A stretch of 64,000 nt of DNA from Triticum aestivum (Eukaryota; Streptophyta; Magnoliopsida; Poales; Poaceae): the NCBI RefSeq assembly GCF_018294505.1, contig NC_057813.1, positions 316,699,077 to 316,763,076 on the forward strand, written 5' to 3'. Positions 41,403 through 53,825 of the stretch are shown piece by piece. Every line of letters starts with the position of its first letter. Positions within the stretch are counted from its first letter, which is position 1. Below the pieces are notes generated by a model. The model was not told the DNA's origin. It searched no databases and saw only the letters and a list, made by a program, of their open reading frames with translations. The translations under genes and the position numbers were made by a program.

Positions 41403-44400
41403 ATGACGCGGGGAGGCAGCAGTAGCAGTGCTTGTGAGGATGTCCCTGTTCGTCGTTCCGCATGACAGGCAAGACACTCCCCCGAGCCGTACGTTCCACC
41501 ACCGCCTCCACCGCCAAATCCGCCCTCCACCAAGCAAATTCTCCGTATGTTTGAAGAAAGGCGAAATGATGATCTTCTTGAAATGTTGAGAAGTGTGCAA
41601 GCTATGGTTGGACAGAATGGAAATCAGAACGGTCATCACTCCAAACTATCAGATTTTCAGAGAACCAACCCTCCCAGTTTCAGTCAGGTTATTGATCCCT
41701 TGGATGCAGACGACTGGTTGTGAACTATTGAGAAGAAGCTTGAGATTTCCCGTACTGATACAAATGACAAAGTCCCATTTGCAACTCATTATCTTGAAGG
41801 CACTGTCGCAATATGGTGGGAAAATGCAAAAGCCATGTGGCCTGCCGGTGAAGAAATCATCAGGGTAAAATTCAAGGATCAGTTCTGTAAATACCATATT
41901 CCTGCTGGAATTATGAAAGTCAAGCAATGTGAATTCCTCGCACTCCTCCAAGGAAGTCTGTCTGTGAGTGAATATTTGAATAAGTTCAATCATTTGGCCC
42001 GCTACTCTCTTCATGATGTGGCCACCGAAGAAAGGAAGATTGATCGTGTTCTTGGAGGATTAAATCAACATCTCCGGTGCACCCTCAGTATGTTTGATTT
42101 CACTGATTTCCAAACTCTGGTAAACAAGGCCCTCATTGCTGAGAGGGAGCACAAACTGATGCATGATAACAAGACTACAAATAATGATCACAAGCGCAAG
42201 TTCGAACCAAGGAAGGAGGTTCAGCCTATGCAAAAGGCTTGTACCTAGCAGCAGACGCAGGTAGAGTACAAGCCCAATTGGCAGCAGAATGTCAACAAGA
42301 CCACTACCACTACGCAAGTCAAGAATGTCGTAACCAACCCTGTGCGAGAAGAGTGCCAGCGCAACAATTCCTGTTTTAGTTGTTGGCAAACCAGACATTA
42401 CGCCATGCAGTGTCCCAAGGGCGGCAGGAATAATGCTCCATTTAGGCCGCAAGTCAACTTTATTGGGTCATACCCTGTCCAGGAAAACATCACCGGGCAA
42501 GTCCATCACCTCTCCACAGACGAAGCCCAAGAGAACTCCGAAGTCGTCATTGGTATGTTTTCAGTTAATAGCATACTTGCCGTAATTTTATTTGACTCTG
42601 GGGCTTCCCACTCTTTTATTTCACGGAGTTTTGTTGCCCAAAACAAATTTCCTTGTTCGATTTTGAGCAAAAATATGCTGGTGTAATCCCCGTGATCTTT
42701 GCTCAGAAGCAATCTGGTCTGCCGTAATCTGGAAATAAATATCAACGGAGTCCACTTTCCAACTTCCTTGATAGCCATTGAGTCTGTTTAAGTTGGACAT
42801 CATTTGGGGGATGAATTGGTTGACACAATATCAAGTATGCATTAATTGTGCGACCCGAGAAGTCACCTTGACAAGTCCAGAAGGGAAAGCTACAAAATTC
42901 TATGCCCGTAGGAGCATCCCTCAGAAAGAAATTGTTTTCACCGCTGTGGCTGAATTGGAATTAATTCCCGTGGTCAGTGAGTTTCCCGATGTATTCCCAG
43001 AAGAGCTGCCAGGCATGCCACCAGACCGAGAGCTTGAGTTTGCAATCAATCTTGTGCCTGTAACCGCATCGTTATACAAGAGATATTATCGGATGCCGTC
43101 ATCAGAATTAGTGGATCTAAAGAAACAGCTTGATGAGATGCTCCAGAGAGGTTACATCCGTCCCAGTTCCTCACCATGGGGATCACCTGCTATATTCATG
43201 GATAAGAAAGATGGTAGTCTCCGTATGTGTGTGGATTACCGTTAGCTGAATGATGTCACCATCAAAAACAAATAACCACTTCCCAGGATTGATGACTTAT
43301 TTGATCAGCTCAGTGGGGCAAAAGTGCTCTCCAAAATTGATTTAAGGACAGGATACCACCAACTCTAAGGAAGATATTCCTAAGACCGTATTCACTACTC
43401 GGTACGATCTTTAAGAATATACCATTATATCCTTCGACCTCACCAATGCCCCTACTTTCTTCATGCACATGATGAACAAAGTATTCATGGATTTCCTCGA
43501 TAAATTTGTGGTGGTTTTTATCGATGATACTCTCATATACTCAAAAAGTGAAGATGAGCACAAAGGACACCTCCGAGCTGTCCTACAAAGACTCTGTGAC
43601 CATCAACTGTATGCCAAATTCAGTAAATGCGAGTTTTGGCTCAAGCAAGTTGGATTCCTTGGGCATATACTATCCGCGGAAGGTATAGCCATAGATCCAA
43701 GCAAGGTAAAAGACATACTTGATTGGTTGGCACCCACGACAGTATCTCAAATCCGGAGCTTCCTTGGATTAGCCGGATACTCTCGCCGGTTCATTGAAGG
43801 TTTCTCTAAGATTGCCTGACAGAGCTTCTCAAGAAGGATAAGAAATTTGAATGGACTGAGGATTGCGAGAAAAGTTTCAACGAGCTGAAAATAAGACTCA
43901 CATCAGCCCCTATGTTGACACTTCCAGACATCTACCGCAGCTTTGATGTATACCGTGATGCTTCTAGACAAGGTCTTGGATGCATACTTATGCAAGATGG
44001 CAAGGTGGTGGCATATGCATCTCGGCAGCTTCGACCCCACGAAGGGAACTATCCTACTCATGATCTGGAATTGGCCGCGGTGGTTCATGCCCTAAAAATT
44101 TGGAGGCACTATCTCATTGGAAAAAGGTGCCAAGTATTTACCGACCACAAAAGTCTCAAATACATATTCACACAGCCCGATTTGAATCTCCGCCAATGCA
44201 GATGGCTTGAGTTAGTCAAGGACTATGATCTTGGAATTAATTACCACCCGGGTAAGGCCAATGTGGTGGCCGATGCACTCAGTAGAAAGCCTGTCAGTTT
44301 AAATGCCATGATGGAATCCCTGCCTTCCGAACTCCAAGAAGAAATTGCTCGGCTCAATCTGGTCATAGTTGATGCTGGTCTTGCTAATACTATGGAAATT

Positions 44401-45870
44401 ACTCCTACCCTCAAGGATGAGATCCGCAAGGCCCAGCCGGATGACACAGTCTTACAAAAACATGTCAATCGAATGTTAGCAGGACAGACCTTAGATTTTT
44501 CCAAGGACCATCTAGGTACACTACGGTTCCGCTGGAGGATTTGTGTACCAAGCCAAGAAGATTTGAGGAAGAAAATAATGTCTGAAGCACATGAATCCTC
44601 GTATTCTATTCACTCTGGAGGTACTAAAATGTACGGAGACCTTCGCCAAATATTCTGGTTGGATGGAATGAAGAAAGACATAGCTTATTTTGTGGCCTGC
44701 TGCGACATATGCAATAAAGTAAAGGCAGAACACCAGAAACCAGCCGGACTCCTCCGACTATTACCCATTCCGCAATGTAAGTGGGATGACATCTGCATGG
44801 ATTTTATCACCGGGCTACCAAAAAACTCAGCGAGGCAATGATGCAGTATGGGTCATAGTGGATATGTTAACCAAGGTAGCTCATTTCATTCCCATCAGAA
44901 CCACATACCGTGCTGATCAGCTCGCACAATTATATGTGTCCAGAATAGTTAGTTTACACAGAGTACCTCGAACAATCACTTCTGACCAGGGGTCCCTCTT
45001 TACCTCCGCTTTCTGGTCCCATCTCCATCAAGATTTGGGAACAACACTGAAATATAGTACCGCTTATCATCCTCAGACCGATGGGCAGACTGAACGGGTA
45101 AACCAAATACTTGAAGATATGTTGCGAGCATGTGCCTTGGCCCAAGGGCCTAAGTGGGAAGAATGTCTGCCGTATGCTGAGTTCTCCTACAACAACAGTT
45201 TCCAGGCCAGTTTAAAGATGTCGTCGTATGAGGCTTTGTATGGCCGTAAGTGCCGCACCCCGTTGAATTGGTCCCAAATCGGGGATAGCCGCATTTTTGG
45301 AACATACCTCATGATGGAAGCTGAAAAGCAAGTCCAAGAAATCCGAGACCGTCCGCGACTGGCCAAATCCCGAAAAAAGAGCTATTATTATGCAAAGCAC
45401 CGACAGGTCAGTTTTGAGCCCGGAGAACAAGTATACCTCAGAGTCACTCCTATGAAGGGAGTCAAAAGGTTTCAGACTCGCGGAAAATTGGCACCCAGGT
45501 TTATTGGTCCATTCCCAGTTATGTCCAGAGTGGGTATTGTTGCATATCAGTTGGAACTGCCACCAAAATTGTCAGAAGTGCACAACATGTTCCATGTCTC
45601 CCAGTTGAGACGATGCATATCACCGCCGAGAAAACGAATGCTATGATAGAAGTAGAGTTGGATAAGGATTTAACATATGAGGAGAGACCGTTGAAAATTC
45701 TGGATGAGATGGAAAGGGTCACTCGTAGCAAGGCGAGAAAAATTTACAAGGTCCAGTGGGAGCATCATACAGAGGCAGAAGCAACCTGGGAGCAAGAAGA
45801 ATTTCTAAAGGCAAACTATCCAGAATTGTTTTCCCGAGCAACCGAATCTCAAGGACGAGATTCATCCTAA
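41403..45870 (+). pseudogene. gag-pol: Decayed gag-pol of a chromodomain Gypsy (copy A)
   Basis: Domains in order: gag (PFATHYLEGTVAIWWENAKA), zinc knuckle with intact Cys/His spacing (CFSCWQTRHYAMQC, about 42361), protease (LFDSGASHSFIS, about 42595), reverse transcriptase (SSSPWGSPAIFMDKKDGSLR near 43165; [12 protein letters not shown] near 43513, with FIDD at the usual YxDD site), RNase H ([23 protein letters not shown]) and integrase (HHCC finger near 44600; TSDQGSLFTSAFW; YHPQTDGQTERVNQ). It ends with a C-terminal chromodomain (KVQWEHHTEAEATWEQEEF, about 45740). There are at least four stops and about five frame changes, so it is dead. A chromodomain at the integrase end marks the chromovirus group, probably Tekay/Del-like. 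Confidence 0.88.
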
Positions 45871-45882
45871 GTGGGGGAGGTT
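45871..45882 (+). other. Polypurine tract of Gypsy copy A
   Basis: GTGGGGGAGGTT lies directly before the LTR start TGTGACAGCC. It would prime plus-strand synthesis. Confidence 0.8.
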
Positions 45883-48800
45883 TGTGACAGCCTGGTTTTT
45901 GCCCTCTTTTCTTTTTCTGAATTTCATTTGGTTTTGATTTCAATTTTGGAGTTTGAATCATTTCAGTTGGACTTAAACACTTGGACATCACCTTGGCTTT
46001 CACCCAAGTGGCTCATTTCTCTCCCTAGCCATCATTTCCTCTCTGGTCTACCTCAAAATAATATCATGGATATTTTTCTTAAATGAAAAATATTCATTTT
46101 CCTCTCAAAAACCCTAACCAGAAACTTGTGATCCAAAGCAACCCCAATTTTTGTTGCCCACAAAAATCTGAGAAAAATCACAAAAATCCTTTGAACCCTA
46201 GGGCACCTCCCTGAGGAAAAATATCACACCACTTTTTGTAATATTTTTTCTGTAGAAATTATTTTCTGTTCTGGACAGCAATGGTAGATTCTACAGCAAC
46301 TACCATTTTACTTGCTCCAATGATGCTGCAATTTCTTGTGCATGACTACCCTCCTAGATGATTGCTAACCACTAAAGCACAGCTCCCAACTCCTAGCCGT
46401 TTGACCATAGCAAGTTGTCAAAGTTACTGACTAGTAACTTGCAACGAAGTAAAACTCCAGTTAACTGCACCTGAGCTCGACTCAAAGCCTTGGCCCTAAC
46501 CTAAACACTAAGGACTACACGCCAGACATGAAAACTGGGGCCAGCCGTGGCTCTATGCCGCAGTGCACACGGTGACCACACGTGTGCATGATGCTAGCAT
46601 GCTTGTCTCCGCGCTCTGAGTGCCGCTGAGCGCTCTCTTCGGCGCATGCTCGCTTCCCCGCCTGCCTAACCTCGCCAAACCTTGCCACCATCATCGTCCT
46701 GACTCCATTAACTCCCTCCTGGCGCTCGCCGAAGCCCGGAGCTTGCCGTAGTGAGCACGGGCGCGGTCCGGCTAACCCAACAGTGCGCTGCGCACTATGT
46801 TCGTCGACACCCCCCTCGTTCATGTGCTCGTCTCTGCCCGTTCACAGTGCCCGCGTGAGTTGCGGCACCTTCCCCCTCGCTCACTGACGCTGTTCGTCAC
46901 CACTCGTAGCGTCCAGGTGTCCTCCAGCGGAGCCCGAACCCCTCACCCCGCTCGTCTATAAATCCAGCCTCCCCGGCCCTCTCGAGCATCTCCAGCTCCA
47001 CTTGCACAGTCCACAAACTCGAAGGAAGCCGTAGCCCAGACGGGTAGGCCTCGGGCCGCCGTCCCCGAGCTCGAGCTCGTCGGCGATCCCCTCTGTCTGT
47101 CCTCACCACTCTAGCCCCTTCCAAGCTTAGGCGACTCTTCCAGGGCCTCCGCCGTGCTTCAGTGGTGTCGTACGACTCGGTTGGAGCCACTGGGGCAGCC
47201 CCTCGTCACCGTCATCTCCAACTTCGGCGACCACGGCCCTCTGCTGCCGCTGGAGAGGCTCATTCCGTCGCTGTCCGACCACCCCTAGTTGTTCTACGGG
47301 TACGGGCAGGTGCGCCTCTCTCGTCTCTTTGGATCCATCCCTTCAGATCGGGCCAAGTCGCCCTCCTCGCCGGCGTGTGCTCTAGTGAAGCCTCATTGTG
47401 CCTTGTTTCTTTCTCCCCCTCCCTCTCACCTGACTAGCGGGGCCCGCTGTCAGCCACTCTAGCTGCAGCCGAAGCGGTACAAGTGGAGGCGCCCTGCGGG
47501 GTTTACGCCTTCGACGTCACCCCCCCTATTCTATTTATATTAATTCAAATTCAAATAATTCCAGAGAGCTTGCCACAACTTTTTAACCTAAGTCCAAATG
47601 AATTGATTCTTTTTGCATTGTGTTCTGTATGAAAATCTCTAGCAGCACACCAAAGATGAGATTTTTCTCTGCTGCCTAGATTTTCTAGTGAATTTCAGAG
47701 TGTTTCTTGATGTTTCCTTTTTGTGTTTTTGAATTGATTTAAGAAGGCGAAGCTTGTCTTGAGGATCACCAGGAGGAGTGTGACCCTCATCTGCACTAGG
47801 GCAAGCCACATCAATATTTTCATGGTGCCATTGCAATATTTGTGAGTTATTTTTCAACTTGAATGAGTAAATTAGTTCATGCATTTAAATCACCAAGTTA
47901 AATAGTTATTTTCATTCTGTTGAAAGCTTGATTATGTGGACATGTTGATTTACAGTAAGTTAAAAGTTAACTAAGTTAGTTTAAGTTATTATAAGTTATG
48001 CTAGATTATGAAGAAATAATTTGCTTATGAAAAAGAATTAGTTTGGATAATATTTTCTTGGGTAATAAAATAATTATGCTAAGATATTGCCATGATTAGT
48101 TGCTGAATAAACATGACTAGAATAGTGCCTTCAGTTTCTAAAAGGTTTGGTTAGTGCTTGATATAGTTGACCCAGTATTGTTCTTATGATTAGTGAAGCA
48201 TGTTACATGAGTGCATTTGCATGGAATATCATGACATCGGTTATTTTTACTTTAGGTTGAACATGATAATAAATCAACTTGAACATATCGTTGATCGGGT
48301 CATGGTGCCACTAAATCGAGTTTTTCCCAGTGCAACCACATTTGCCTTTATGGGAAGGCATTTATTTGGTCTGTTGTCATGCCTCTGGTCGGTACCTCCA
48401 ACGAGGGAAGGTTATGAGCATGCGGTACCCTGGCCCGGTAAGCAGACATAACCTTGTGTGCCCATTGATGTTGTTATGGTACCTTGTCCCCATTTGGGAC
48501 CATTTATGTTTTGCCACGACGGTGGCCGTTGGTGTCTTTGGTAGACACGGAACCACCCATGACTTAGCCCAGTGGGGAGTTAGTCGGAGTGGCCGGGAGA
48601 GTGTCATGGCAATGGAGGGGTTCTGTTGTAATGTCGTTGGTCCACCCGAATGGGAGTGCGAGGCCATGGGTTCCTTGGTGTGGGTACAGTGTGCTACCTC
48701 CACAAAGTGTATTAAATCTATCGATAGCCGAGTCCACGGTTACGGACACGCTCGAAAGTAGGTCACACCATGGGTCAACATTTTAATAAATTTTGCACAC

Positions 48801-49500
48801 TAAATTAATAACATGGCACTATTGGAAAGAGGATGGTTGAAGAACCATGTTGATGTTGATTACCAAGTTGTTGGTCTGTTTGTGATTCGAGAAAGATCAC
48901 CGTTTGGTTACGAGGTAACTCGTTTGATGACCACGTTGTTGGTCCGTTTTGTGATCCAAGAGAGATCACCGTTTGGTTACGTGGTAACCCATTGGTAAGC
49001 AAGTTCGTGGGACTTGAGGCACGAGATTTTATTCACTGCATTCATAGCATGATTTTGCATTGATGATTAAATTGGTTAATATCATGATATGGTTTGTCAT
49101 TATGTTTATGCTTGTTGTGACCTTGCAAATACATTCAATGTACTGACCTGGCGTGTCATGCCAGATTTCAGGAAAGGTTCGTTGGAACGGAGTGCTGTTC
49201 GAGTCTAGATCGTGTTCACATCGGTGTCCCTGTGCTATGGAATCCCTCTTCGTCGTCATTCCGCTACCGCGTAGTTGTCATGATCGAGGCCCCCTTTATG
49301 TTCATTAAATAATGTACATATTGTTAAGCCGCACCGTGTGTGCCGCTTGGCTCCTAACTTATTGTAATATGAACCATGTTCCACTAGCATCAATAAAGCG
49401 GTTGTTTTCTATACCAAGATGATGTGTGTTGCCAAAAGACATGGTCTCTGGGATGGCAATGCAAGGTAAACCGGTTGCTCTGAGCCGGGGTGCCACAACA
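45883..49500 (+). repeat. 3.6-kb LTR shared by Gypsy copies A and B
   Basis: It starts TGTGACAGCC after the polypurine tract of copy A and ends GTGCCACAACA, two bases before the primer-binding site of copy B. It is thus at once the 3' LTR of A and the 5' LTR of B. A TATAAAT at about 46957 lies in a GC-rich section (46540-47520). It contains a 65-70 bp direct duplication near 48840-48990 (GAGAGATCACCGTTTGGTTA type). No ORFs of its own. Confidence 0.8.
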
Positions 49501-49502
49501 CT

Positions 49503-49514
49503 TGGTATCAGAGC
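49503..49514 (+). other. Primer-binding site of Gypsy copy B
   Basis: TGGTATCAGAGC, identical to the site at 40165, directly following the LTR end. Confidence 0.88.
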
Positions 49515-49663
49515 CGCGCTGACTGTAGGACACGCTAGACTCCCGCCGCGTTACTGGACGTTAGTTAGAATAAAAGTTGAGTGATGATAATATTTATAGC
49601 TGGTTGTTGCATTGCATGCACCTGGTTATTTTATTTCTAACCTACTAATGGTTGTGAGTGTAG

Positions 49664-50470
49664 ATGGCTCCGGTGTCGTATCCGTGCCAGTTGCAGCTGA
49701 TGTCGTACACGTCACCGCATCTCCTTCGCAACGTGTGGCGTCGACTGTATCCTCACGGTGACAACCCAGTCTATCGTGTGTACCGGGAGCGTCTGTCAGA
49801 CTCAGTGTATGAGTATCACATCGTGGTTACTCTACACACCAGTTCATCCTCCATCCCTTACACTCGCACTTCAAGGAGCGGTTACACCTCTACCGCTTCT
49901 CAGGTTGTCCAGTTTGCTACGTTTGAGGTCCTCGTCGAGCTACGCTATAACGAGGTCTGAATGCAGAACCATCCAGGTTTCTACTACTATCCCTCCCTGC
50001 ACGACAATGGTCGTGTCCGTTTTCCTACCATTGATCCGGAGTCCGATAGTACTGCTAGACACCTTTCCCGTTACATCTCTGCTAGCTACCCTCTGATCCA
50101 CGAGCTGGCTCGAGAGCTGACTCGTGCCCGCCTTGCTTTAGCTGCTACTAGAGCTGTCACTACTCCATTGTCTACGGGATTTACTCCTTATCTTCCATCC
50201 AGTTCTAGCTCACCTATTTCACCAGTTACTCCTCCGAGTAGCTCGGGCACCTCGACCGTGAACCCTCTTAGTGCTCTTGCTGACTGGGTTTATCTTCTCA
50301 CTACCCTTGTAGCCCTGATGCTTTAGCCCCATCATGCTCCTGCTCCAGAGGGAGAACCCTCAAGGTAGCATCGTTGTGTTACATTTAACCCGGAGGTCTC
50401 GGTTAACGTCATCAGTTCGGGATTCGAGTCCGCTTCAGGAGAGGACACCGCAGCACCAGTAGAGCCTTAG
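49664..50470 (+). pseudogene. Extra ORF ahead of gag in Gypsy copy B
   Basis: Homologous to 40326-41132 over its whole length. It is open from MAPVSYPCQLQLMSYTSPHL through the region where copy A has two stops. It is then broken by TGA at 49958, TAG near 50323 and TAG near 50366. Because the breaks differ between copies, the undamaged ancestor must have been open. Ser/Pro-rich tail as in A. Function unknown. Confidence 0.6.
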
Positions 50471-50740
50471 AGCATTTGAGTATTCGCAGTTATCAGGTTG
50501 ATGTACGGATGTAGTCGTACGAGTCATGATGTTCCGTTCAATGTATGAGAGTAGTTGAACTTATTATGTCATTTATCTTTTATGTACGGGTCTATGTATA
50601 ATTATGTTAGACTTTCTTCTATTCGATGTGTTTCCTTCGGAATTTTGCTTTCTTTCGGGTTTTGTCGCTCGCTTTTCCCCATTGTTTTTCTTTTTGGATG
50701 TTGCTCATCTCGATTGTGTTGTCTTGGGAAAAACAATAGG

Positions 50741-50943
50741 ATGACGCGGGGAGGCAGCAGTAGCAGCGCTTGTGAGGATGTCCTTGTTCGTCGTTCTGCG
50801 CAACAGGCAGGACACTCCCCGAGCCGTACGTTCCACCACCGCCTCCACCGCCAAATCCGCCGTCCACCGAGCAAATTCTCCGTATGTTTGAAGAAAGGCA
50901 AAATAATGATCTGCTTGAAATGTTGAGAAGTGTGCAAGCTATG
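50741..50943 (+). pseudogene. gag: gag of Gypsy copy B, 5' part
   Basis: It starts MTRGGSSSSACEDVLVRRSA, as copy A at 41403, and runs to SVQAM, where the non-autonomous element is inserted. The other half resumes at 58614. Confidence 0.75.
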
Positions 50944-51905
50944 TGATGCGGAGCATCCCATGGACATCACCATGTCAAGAGTCCATTTGACAAGTGACAC
51001 GTGACACATCTACTTCATGCATACAAAGGTGAATCATCTCCTTTACACATGTCCACTTGTACCCTTCGAGGATGGTATACTACTTGACCCCTCTCTCGTG
51101 TGCATACTTAGGTGTGAGCGGAGCTACACATTCATCATGGAGGAGTCCAAGCGCAAGAGAACTACTACACCATCCAAGAGGGAAGCCTGGAAACGGAGAC
51201 GGAAGCGCCAAGAAGAAGGCAGTAGCTCCCAGGCGACCCCGTGTGCACGGGCCCCTCCGACCCCGTGCCCACGGGCCTCCCAGGCTGGCGGTCCTGAAGA
51301 CCCCGTGCGCATGGGCGTGTACCGTGCCCACGGGACCCCCGTGTCCACGGGCCTCACGGACCCCGTGCGCACGGGCCCTTGCGTCAGGTCCCTGGATACC
51401 CCGTGCGCACGGCTCCACTTACCCCATGCACACGGGGGCCCCTGTGTGATGCTGCGGGCTTTTCCCATGTTTTACCATTTCGCCCCCACCTATTCCCCTC
51501 TTTGCCTAGGACTATATATACTCCTTCATCTCCTCCATTTAGACTTAGCAAAGGATATGTTAGACATATGAGAGCTTTGCTCCATGGATCCACTCCACTA
51601 GGAGATCAAGACCTCCTCTTGGAGTGACCAAACATCAAGACCTCCTTCTTGGGGAAGGATCCCAATCATAGGATCATCAAGCCCTCATCTCCTTCATAGG
51701 ATTTGGGATGAACTCTACCATGTATCTTATTTCCCTTTGTTGTTCATGTACCTTGTGGATCTTATGTGTTTGATTGTCTAGTGGATGTGTGATTTGACTT
51801 GTTCTTGAGTGCTCCTCTTGTTTTCCCTCCTTTGTTCATCTTGTTCTTGGGGATTCCACCTCCAATTCGTGAAAGATATTCTCTATAGGGTTCCACCCTA
51901 CATCA
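50944..51905 (+). repeat. 5' LTR of the non-autonomous element
   Basis: TATATATA at about 51512-51519, just after a palindrome-rich segment (51236-51440). It ends CATCA. Nearly identical to 57646-58608. Confidence 0.88.
51236..51440. repeat. Array of CCCGTGCGCACGGG-type palindromes in the 5' LTR
   Basis: About nine copies of GACCCCGTGCGCACGGGCC or one- to three-base variants (GTGCCCACGGG, GTGTCCACGGG), spaced 20-30 bases apart. Each is a near-perfect inverted repeat. The array ends about 70 bases before the TATA box, so it sits in U3. Confidence 0.85.
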
Positions 51906-53825
51906 TATGGTATCATGAGCCATGGTTTCTCACGAAATTGGAGCCCCCCTCTTTGTTTTCTAGCTTGATTTTGTTGTTTTTGTCCTAAATCCGAAAATTC
52001 CCCACCAAAAATAGCCCCAAAATTTTTTTGTACTTTGTTGGTTTAGTGTGATTTGTTGGATTTGATCCATGAATTTGGTGTTTAGCAGGTAGATCCACCC
52101 CTCTACCATCTTCCCCTACCTTCCACCCTTTGATTTCGCCCTCAATTTCAAAATTCCCCACGGATCCAGAGCAGTTCGTCCGCTCTTAGAGGACCCCATG
52201 CACACGGGCCATCGGGACCCCGTGCACACGGGCCCCCGTGCACACAGGCCTGTCAGACCCATGCGCATGGCCCTTCCAGTGAGCTTCGGCCGCTGTGCCT
52301 TCGTCCTCCATACCACCCCCTACCCCCACCTACTCCCCAGCCACGAGATCCATCCGCTTGGAGCCCAGATCGGGACGAAATCCACCAAACCCGCACGTCC
52401 CAGGTGACCCCGTGCCCTCGGTGTGTGTACCGTGCGCACGGGACCCCGTGCGCACGGCCCTCCCAGAAACAGCCGCGTGCACTTCACTGTTTTGCCCATA
52501 ACTTCCACATTCGGAGTCCGATTTTTGCGTTCTTTAGCTCGTGAGTAGCTATTGACATCCCCCATCCACCTACATAGTCACCAACACCATTTGACTCCAT
52601 CAAAATTTTGACATTTTGGCATCTTTGCCTAGGCCTTCCACCATACCATCCGCAAAACCACCATAGCCTTCTGCAACCTAACCCATTTTACTCCATTTAG
52701 CATTCGTGGTTGTTTGAGTGGCGACGTGAGTCTCCTAAGGTGTTTCGGCTACTTAGGGACATTTGCTTCTTCAAAAACCACCACTACTTCCACATTGCCA
52801 TTTCCACTTCCACCATTTGACATTTGTCATTTGAGATTTTGAGTTTGCGGTTTTTTACCGTTTCCTAAGGTGTTTCGGCTACTTAGGGACGGGTCTACAT
52901 CATCTTGGTATCTACATCAAGAACACCGCTACTCATCATCGCAAAGGACGGTAACCTCGACGACACCATTGTATATTCTCCTTGCAATTGCATTGTTAAC
53001 CCCTAGCCCATTTTGCGTTACTTGCCTATCGAGACTAGCCATTTGAGTATTGCTGGCAATGTTACTTGTGCACATTAGTGGTCCATACCTTCCATTGCAT
53101 ACATACCATATCATATTGGTATCATATCATCCTTTGTGTCACAAGTTTGTTCCCGCATATATACAATTGCTATCTTGGTTTGTGCATTGTGCAAAAGTGG
53201 CCATTGAAAAAAAGAGAGAAAAAGCTTTTAAGCAAAAAGAGAGCAAAGAGCTCGTGAGCAAGTGCCATAGCATCGTACCCCATTGCACATAAGATTGTCA
53301 TATCCCATCATCTTGGATCATCTTGAGAGAAACACCGGGAACCATACATACATAGCATACTTGGGATAGAAAGTTTATCCATTTCGCATCTTATAGGTTG
53401 TGCACAAGTGTCGTATCCGCCTATTGAGCAATCATGCTAGCGTCTCTCTTGAGTTGTGCAACACGAGTGTTTTCCGTGGACGCCACATTTTGTGCTCATT
53501 CCTTGGTTGCGCGACCCCATTTATCTATCTGTGTGTGTGTTTCCGTGTACCATTTGCTATTGGTCTACTTGTTTCACTTGCGAATTTGTGAATCTTTTCC
53601 AACATTATTGACTCTTGCTAACATTTTGCATCAAATTTTTGTGCCACTATCCTCACCGAGCTCTACCATAAGCCTTTACTTGTAGGTGTGAGTGAACAAG
53701 TCCGGTACCAATTCCACTATTCTTTCATTTCACATTGAGTGATACAAGATACATCCTCAACTTTGGGAAAAGGTAACTTGGTATTGTTTATCTCATTTCC
53801 TACTCACCTTTGCTCGAGTCTTGTG
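51906..53825 (+). other. Untranslated leader of the non-autonomous element
   Basis: It has no long ORF. It repeats the LTR-type palindromes at 52188-52275 and 52400-52470. It also contains two identical copies of a 27-base phrase starting CCTAAGGTGTTTCGGCTA (about 52734 and 52865). A leader of 1.9 kb is unusually long. Confidence 0.65.

Noticed and set aside
48200..48790. Open frames of 83-143 codons inside the 3.6-kb LTR
   Set aside because: They overlap on both strands inside non-coding LTR sequence, with no domain and no conservation argument.
53000..53700. Small Cys/Leu-rich frames in the retrotransposon leader
   Set aside because: Short, overlapping and without context; they lie in a leader and show no conserved motif.
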